Source: Cricetomys ansorgei
Lineage: Eukaryota; Chordata; Mammalia; Rodentia; Nesomyidae
Direction: 5' to 3'
Length of the DNA: 64,000 nucleotides
Assembly (NCBI GenBank): GCA_026225945.1
Contig: JAMJFZ010001770.1
Location: 1,016,001-1,080,000 of the forward strand
Part shown: positions 58,485-64,000 of the stretch, piece by piece
How positions within the stretch are numbered: the stretch's first letter is position 1
Layout: every line of letters starts with the position of its first letter
The notes under the pieces: model-generated
Seen by the model: the letters and a program-made list of their open reading frames with translations, nothing else
Database searches by the model: none
Told to the model about the DNA's origin: nothing
Made by a program: the position numbers and the translations under genes

Positions 58485-58791
58485 TATTATTAGTTTAAGA
58501 GAACCAGAAGGGATGTATTTCTAATAACAATGGCAGACTAACCAGATGATATAATGATATAACAGACCCGAAATGAGATCGTTAAATGCTGAGACCTAAA
58601 ATAGGTAACAATGGAAAGGCAGGGCAATTTTTGCATTTAAAATTTCTTGTACAATTCTACATCCACATATCTTACACACGGATAGATTGTGCAAGACATG
58701 AAAATACAACCTTGAAAAGCTGTAGATGGATTATACTGTTACTGGAACATTAGCCTGGCAAACACAGGACCTAAGTTAGTTCCTTAGTTCT

Positions 58792-58829
58792 TAAAAAAAG
58801 AAAAAGAAAGAGAAAGAGAAAAAAGAAAA
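58792..58829. repeat. (AAAG)n-like A-rich simple repeat
   Basis: An aaaaagaaagagaaagagaa run without a recognisable SINE body before it. Confidence 0.85.
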
Positions 58830-61800
58830 TGCCATGGAAGTCTTCTTATAGACCTGGGTAAAAGTCTAACAAGTTTCAACAAGTAAAATGAATTTTTAAA
58901 AGACATAGTATTTAATCTGATCTCCCGGTCTCCTAGCTAATATTCTATAAAACAGCCCAATGAGAATAAGTAATAATTGGGGTTAGCTCTAACATCAGAT
59001 GAAGCCAAATGCACAGCATAAACCTGTCGCCACACAACCCTGGGAGACAATGAGAACAGGGCACATCAGGCATTCCTGGCAATTAGCCTACCCGGCACAA
59101 GACAACTCTGGCCGAAGGAGTTACACGCGGCTTGGTGGAAGAGCAGCAGAGAGGACGTGAGCGCAAGAGCGGTCATGCTCTGCTCTGGGCCAGTGGTGAG
59201 CACCTTGCTAAGATGGCTCAGATGCACTGCTGTTTACTGGCATTTTAGCAAGAACTCTTAGCTGTTTTCAAGCTAATTATGGGGTTTGTAAACTTTTTAA
59301 GTAATTAATTTTAATTTATTTAATAAAAAAAGACAGTGAAAAGTGTTGAGAGATTGATTATCATTACATATTCTCCAAAATGTAACGCAATACTTTAGCC
59401 AATGCAGGATAATTTAGCCAGTTATAGTTAGGAATAGGAAAGTGGCCACAGTCATAATATGCCTGTTTTCTTTTCTTCTTTGAAACGGTGTTTTGTAAAC
59501 TTTCTACTATCTGACACTTGCAAAGTACAGAAGGTCTCAAATTTGAGAAAAAAAATAAGGAATGAAAACTAAGAGACCTTAACTGGGAAATGCAGAGAAT
59601 GAAAGAAGGACCATTAAGACTGGAATGACAACTTTTAAAAATCTCGCCCATCCCTCTTCAAATCATGAAGCAGGAAGATGGCCTTCTGGCAACTCTTTGG
59701 AGTAAGTGGCTCTGCACTGCCACTATCTGTCTGTCCCAAGGAACACTTTCAATAATGAAGAAAACATCTAGATGATTTCACAGAGGAACCAGCCACTATC
59801 TTCAGATGGGATGATGACCACAAAGGCCCAACAGCCAGCCAGAATGTGCAGGTCTGAGGGGAGCACATACACAAAAGCTTACTGGAGATTAAGATCCTTC
59901 TGCAGTGGCCTTTTGTATTCCCTCATCCTTAATATCCCCACAAGCAATCCAAGGTAACATCTGCCACCAGAAAAGACACGTTGTCTGTGCTGGCTCATCT
60001 CTTGAAGCCAGCAGCATGCTTGACAGTGATGTATGATGGGGTTAGAGCAGGACGATCCATCTCCATTTTCTTGACAGGATGGCATCTCAGGCCATGCTGG
60101 GGGAGAGCAGGCTGTCTGCCCCCACTGCTCAGGTTGGCAGCATCTACTGTCAAGTGGCTGGGTGTCTGGCAGTGGACTCAGAGAAACAAAGAGAGCCTTA
60201 TCTCCTGGAATTCAAGGAACTCCAGCCCAATACCAAAATAACTGCTGAGTGGGCACTATTCACTGACCCATGTCTGAGTCAGGACTTGCCAGAGGGCACA
60301 GGGTCCATCACCCGCAGTCAAAGAGAGGTGACATAGCCATTTTAATGGCAAGGAGGCCTTCTATTTGGGCTCACATGGCTAAGAAAGACAATCCATAAAA
60401 GTACTGCAAGAGCAAGCCATACAGACATGGAAAGAAAACAGCAAACAAAAGCTTATGGCAGGGGTTCATGAGGCAGGCAAGAGTCAAACAACCCAGGTTT
60501 CCAAAGAAGTGCTTGCACCAGCTGATTAAAAATTACACAGCTAGGAAAACTGATGTTAGATAATGTTAGACTCATTTTCATTCTACTGTGCATTTCCACT
60601 GTACTTAAGTTATAGGTCTGGATTCTTACATAAACTATCCAATGTACAACCCCAGTAGAGGAAAGTGATACAGAGAATCAATGCACTGATAGCGGTTGGT
60701 ACACCACCATCACCAGCCTCACGCATCGATGACTGCTGTGTACAAATGCCACGCGAATTTTTCCCTTGAAAATTTTTAAGTTTCAACAATATGGTAATTA
60801 AAATGAGACTCACAAATAAGAATACAGAATAAAACTGAGAAAGAGGGGAAACAAATGATAAAAACAAAACTAAACAAAACAAAGACCAGCTATAAACCTT
60901 TCCAGTAGGGAGTGAAGCAGTATTGTAAAGCACAGACATAAAATACTTTTCTGATTCCATTACCCAGTCAATCAACCAGAAGACAAAATTTATTAACCAT
61001 GGAGCTTTTCTCATGGAGAAGTTATTGTCTTCATCATGTTAAAGCAATAACAACTAATTACCCTTAGATTTTCACATGTGCAGAGCATTGCAATTTATAG
61101 AAAACAAGTTTATTTCTCTGCATACAAACTCAAAGACCATCATCAATCTTCTGACCTTCATATTTCTCTGATGGAGGAGAGCAGAAAGAAAATGCTTTCT
61201 GAATTACAATTTGCATGGTGAGGTTGAAGACAGCCGCTAAAAGGATTGGAATTAATGGTACTGAAACACACTAGATGTCCCAGCAGGTTACTGCAGGGAA
61301 TTAACTCCAAACTCTCCATTTTCTTTAATAAAAAGGGCCTCTCGTAAGTTTTATTAACCTGGTAAATGAGGTTTAAATTCAAACTGGGCTTAAATTTCAG
61401 CCACTTGTCTTTCTACAAACCTTACTCTATGTTAATAGGTGAAGAAAGAACAAAAGCTTCGGCTGTGATTTCAAAGCATCTTCTGGACGAAGTGTTAAAA
61501 CAGACTGTCTAGAAAGGCAATAAATATAACTGTTCATAGCATGAGGTGATGTTGTCAGCTAGAGGAAATGAACATTTCAAAGATTTATTTTTTCACAGAA
61601 AGCAAACTTCCTATTTTTAAATCTGTTTCTGTCCACGCATGTACAGGACCCTAAGCATCCAAAGGAAATCTGCTCTGTAGTGTTCTCAGGTTCAGGAATG
61701 TTTAGTCAACATGTCTGTGTAACATCTCTGATCTCACCCACAACACAGACATCTCTACCAGAGTGTGAAGTACAGCTGTCTTGACTGTTTGGCTGTTTTG

Positions 61801-62111
61801 GAACCAGCATTATCCAAAGACAAACAGCATAATGCAGACTTTCCTTTCCTAAAAAATTACATGTAAGGTTTCTCTTGAGGAAAAAAAAACAAAAAAAAAA
61901 CTGACCTTGTTTCACAGACCACTGAACTTAAAAAAGTTCCTGGGGTCACTCGAAGCTTGTTTTCTAACTCCATATACTCTGATTGAAATCCTCTATGATG
62001 CTGGCCACCACACGCATCTATACCGAAAATTCTATCAACATATTCAATATAAATTTAGTAATTACAAATATCTATGTACTTGACCTACAAAATACTTCAC
62101 ACACATATAAT
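58830..62111. other. repeat-poor non-coding stretch
   Basis: It holds plus-strand frames at 59981-60336 and a hydrophobic minus-strand frame at 60610-61014, neither with a known motif. The part 61430-61620 is repeat-free and may be conserved. Confidence 0.45.
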
Positions 62112-62192
62112 TTAATGGTGGGTGGGGGAGGGTCACCACAACATGAGGAATTATATTGAAGGGTCATAACATTAGGAATGGTGTAGAGGAAT
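62112..62192 (-). mobile_element. URR1 (hAT-Charlie-type) fragment
   Basis: The sequence gagggtcaccacaacatgag followed by gaattatattgaagggtcat and aacattaggaatggtg is the reverse complement of one end of the ubiquitous rodent repeat URR1, a non-autonomous hAT element. The terminal gagaaccactg has decayed. Confidence 0.8.
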
Positions 62193-62547
62193 TGAACATA
62201 ACCAACCTACGAAATTGCAGACCTAAGAATCAAAGGACAATCTGTTTTTGTCATGTAGAGTTCTAATTCTTAAGCACAATGTAGCTAGTACGTTGAGAAC
62301 TGCCTGTTAGTGTCAGGGAAGTCTTTTAACTCATAGAGGAGAATGGTAGGGAATGAGCACTAAAAGCACTACTCACCAATTTATACAAATTAGGATTTCA
62401 GCCACATTTCTGTGTCCTGCTCTTCATATCACATAACTTCTACCCAGAGGGAATACATTCCTCTGTTCACTCCCAACCTCAGAGCAGGAAGAAGTGAGCC
62501 AGAAACTGAAGTAGATGTCAGCTGTATCATTTTAGCAAATTCAACAA

Positions 62548-62640
62548 TCACTTATCATGCAAATACCATGTATCAGACACTATGCTAGGTATCGAAGGGC
62601 CAAATGGAGAGAGCTAACATGATCCTTAGCCTAAATACTG
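62548..62640 (+). mobile_element. ancient L2/MIR-type fragment
   Basis: The sequence aaataccatgtatcagacac followed by tatgctaggtatcgaagggc and catgatccttagcc matches the tatgtgccaggcactgtgct... block of L2-type 3' ends. Confidence 0.5.
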
Positions 62641-64000
62641 GACTGCTGTTCTCCTGGACTCTATGAGATTTATATTTTAAAGTATACTCTTCTTTACCCT
62701 GGAACTGCCACAAATTCAGATGTGCTCCTTGTTGTGCAGCTCCTGCTGTCTGTCTGCACATTTGCTGAGATTAAGCTATAGAGTGACTGAAGCAAGTGGG
62801 TTTAGTCATTGGGCATGAGATTAGTGACTTCACAAAAGGACCAGAGGACTGGGGAGGCTCATCCCGGCCAGCTTGGAAGCAGAAACAAACTTTCTGGCAC
62901 TTTGATTTTGACCTTCTACTCTTGGGAATATTCCTGTTGTTTGTAAACCATTCAGGTCTTTTGGTATCAGAGCACAGTGATTAATAACATTTATTAACAA
63001 ACATATTCTAACAATACATCAAAGAGATTGGGGAACGAGGTACCAAACAAAGAGAAAGTAGGTTATCTGAAGTTTGCTAGCAAGTGATAGCAGAGAAAGC
63101 TTCTGATGAACACTAAGTAGTGAAATGTGGTGGCCAAGCTAATACCCCAAGATATTCTTTTAAGTTACATGGCAACATGCTTCCATGGAGAACCCAGATT
63201 CTGCTGCTATCTATGGATTGTAAAAGGCAGAGAAATATGAGTCATGTATGGTTGCTTTTAATATCACGGGACAGCTTAGGATAAATAGCAAAACCTGGTT
63301 CTTTCCAGAGATGTCTACATCAAGAACCTAAACAGAACTATGACAGCAAAATTGAAGGAACCCCACTTCAGCCTGCAGCTGGCTAGCTGAGTAAGCTAAA
63401 AACCAAGTGCAGGAAGTGAAGGATCCAGCTTGAGCTACTTTTACAAACTTGCCATGTTCTTTTGACCAATGCACAGGGACTAAGCTATTGTGGCTTCTTG
63501 ATCCTCAGGCCTCCCCAACAAGGTTTTCCCTTGTGTTGTCTTTGTCAGGGAAGAAAAACACTGCTCTTCATTATTGTCTCTTAGGCGTTTTGTCCTGTGA
63601 CTAGGACTTAAACCAAAGGGCTTTGGAGTAATAAGCAAAGTAAGATGTCTAGAAGGAAACATGAGTTGTCTGGGGAACCAGATCGGAAACGGGGGACACT
63701 GGGTGGTTATGCATTCTGCATGACTTAACATAATTTTGATGGACAACTTAATTACTATAGGGCATCCAACTGCATAGGCTTGATTTATGGTACAAGCTCA
63801 TGGATACTTTCATAGTTTGCTTGGTTGGCTGAGGCAGATTTGGTCCTAGTTCTGGTATAGCTGTTACTTAAGGGCTAGAACTCCCTTCACATAATACAAG
63901 CATCAGAGGCCTAGAAGAAGAAGGCAACATGGACAGCACACATGCTTACCCTGTTTCTACCAGGGTCTCCAGGGCTCTCCCTCTCTCCACTTCCTCACAT
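62641..64000. other. non-coding stretch, nothing recognised
   Basis: No exon or named repeat is recognised up to the right edge of the window. Confidence 0.45.

Larger units (their letters stand above)
41689..64000 (-). other. EXOC6B: intron on the 5' side of the EXOC6B exon (continues beyond the window)
   Basis: No upstream Sec15-like exon is recognised between the acceptor and the right edge of the window. Exons this short are easy to miss by eye, so the extent is an inference. Confidence 0.6.

Noticed and set aside
60610..61014. Hydrophobic 134-codon minus-strand frame that looks like a membrane protein
   Set aside because: The hydrophobicity follows from an A-rich plus strand (aaacaaaactaaac runs). 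No family motif, no flanking splice sites and no conserved start context are seen.
1..64000. CRISPR arrays, operons, prophage or plasmid functions
   Set aside because: The sequence is vertebrate intron DNA. Its repeated units are microsatellites and SINEs, not spaced identical repeats with unique spacers.
1..64000. tRNA, rRNA, snRNA or 7SK genes
   Set aside because: The only tRNA-like A/B-box sequences belong to ID, B2, B3 and B4-type SINEs. No complete cloverleaf or known small RNA head was seen.

Overview
The window reads as nuclear DNA of a muroid rodent. It is full of B1, B2/B3, B4-type and ID-type SINEs, MaLR LTRs of the MT and ORR1 kinds, a URR1 fragment, rodent L1 and many long microsatellites, over a layer of older mammalian repeats (L1MA-like, L2, MIR, MLT1, possibly MER58). 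Several B1 copies carry a 'gtaactctggctgtcctgg' form, and young B2 copies are scarce. This hints at a cricetid (hamster, vole or deer-mouse relative) rather than Mus or Rattus, but that is a weak inference from memory of consensus sequences. There is no bacterial, plasmid or phage-like content.

The only convincing protein-coding sequence is one 74-bp exon on the minus strand at 41615-41688. It has a strong acceptor, a strong donor and a protein sequence that fits the C-terminal part of the exocyst subunit Sec15, most likely EXOC6B. No other exon of this gene is recognised, so the window seems to be one small exon between two introns that both run off the edges: more than 41 kb on the 3' side of the gene (window left) and more than 22 kb on the 5' side (window right). 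A very large, exon-poor locus fits EXOC6B.

Layout. 1-5 kb: GA microsatellite, ID-like piece, B3, a MaLR LTR. 5-9 kb: MaLR pieces, a B1 with target duplications, an MT LTR split by an unidentified insert, and an ancient L1 with an old B1 inside it. 9-15 kb: two copies of an unidentified direct repeat, a TAGTACTTA-type degenerate satellite, clustered B1s and a short telomere-like motif. 15-21 kb: two reverse MT LTRs and ORR1-like fragments. 22-24.2 kb: a GGAA microsatellite joined to a roughly 2-kb 5'-truncated rodent L1. 25-31 kb: L2, a B4-type SINE, and a roughly 3-kb ancient L1 broken by two tRNA-derived SINEs, a (GT)n and a MaLR LTR; then a MIR. 33-36 kb: a second unidentified repeat pair, B1s and a full-length ORR1-like LTR. 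36-46 kb: mostly repeat-poor, holding the exon and possible conserved non-coding stretches. 47-53 kb: a third unidentified repeat pair, a 470-bp AGG tract, an MLT1 LTR, ancient L1 ORF1 and 3'-end pieces and a MaLR LTR. 53-64 kb: repeat-poor apart from microsatellites, a URR1 fragment and L2/MIR relics.

No new multi-gene system was found. Long open frames in the window come from microsatellites, antisense L1 or chance. The points most worth checking are the exon assignment, the unidentified insert in the MT LTR, the three unidentified direct-repeat pairs, the long purine tract and the repeat-free stretches that may be conserved enhancers.
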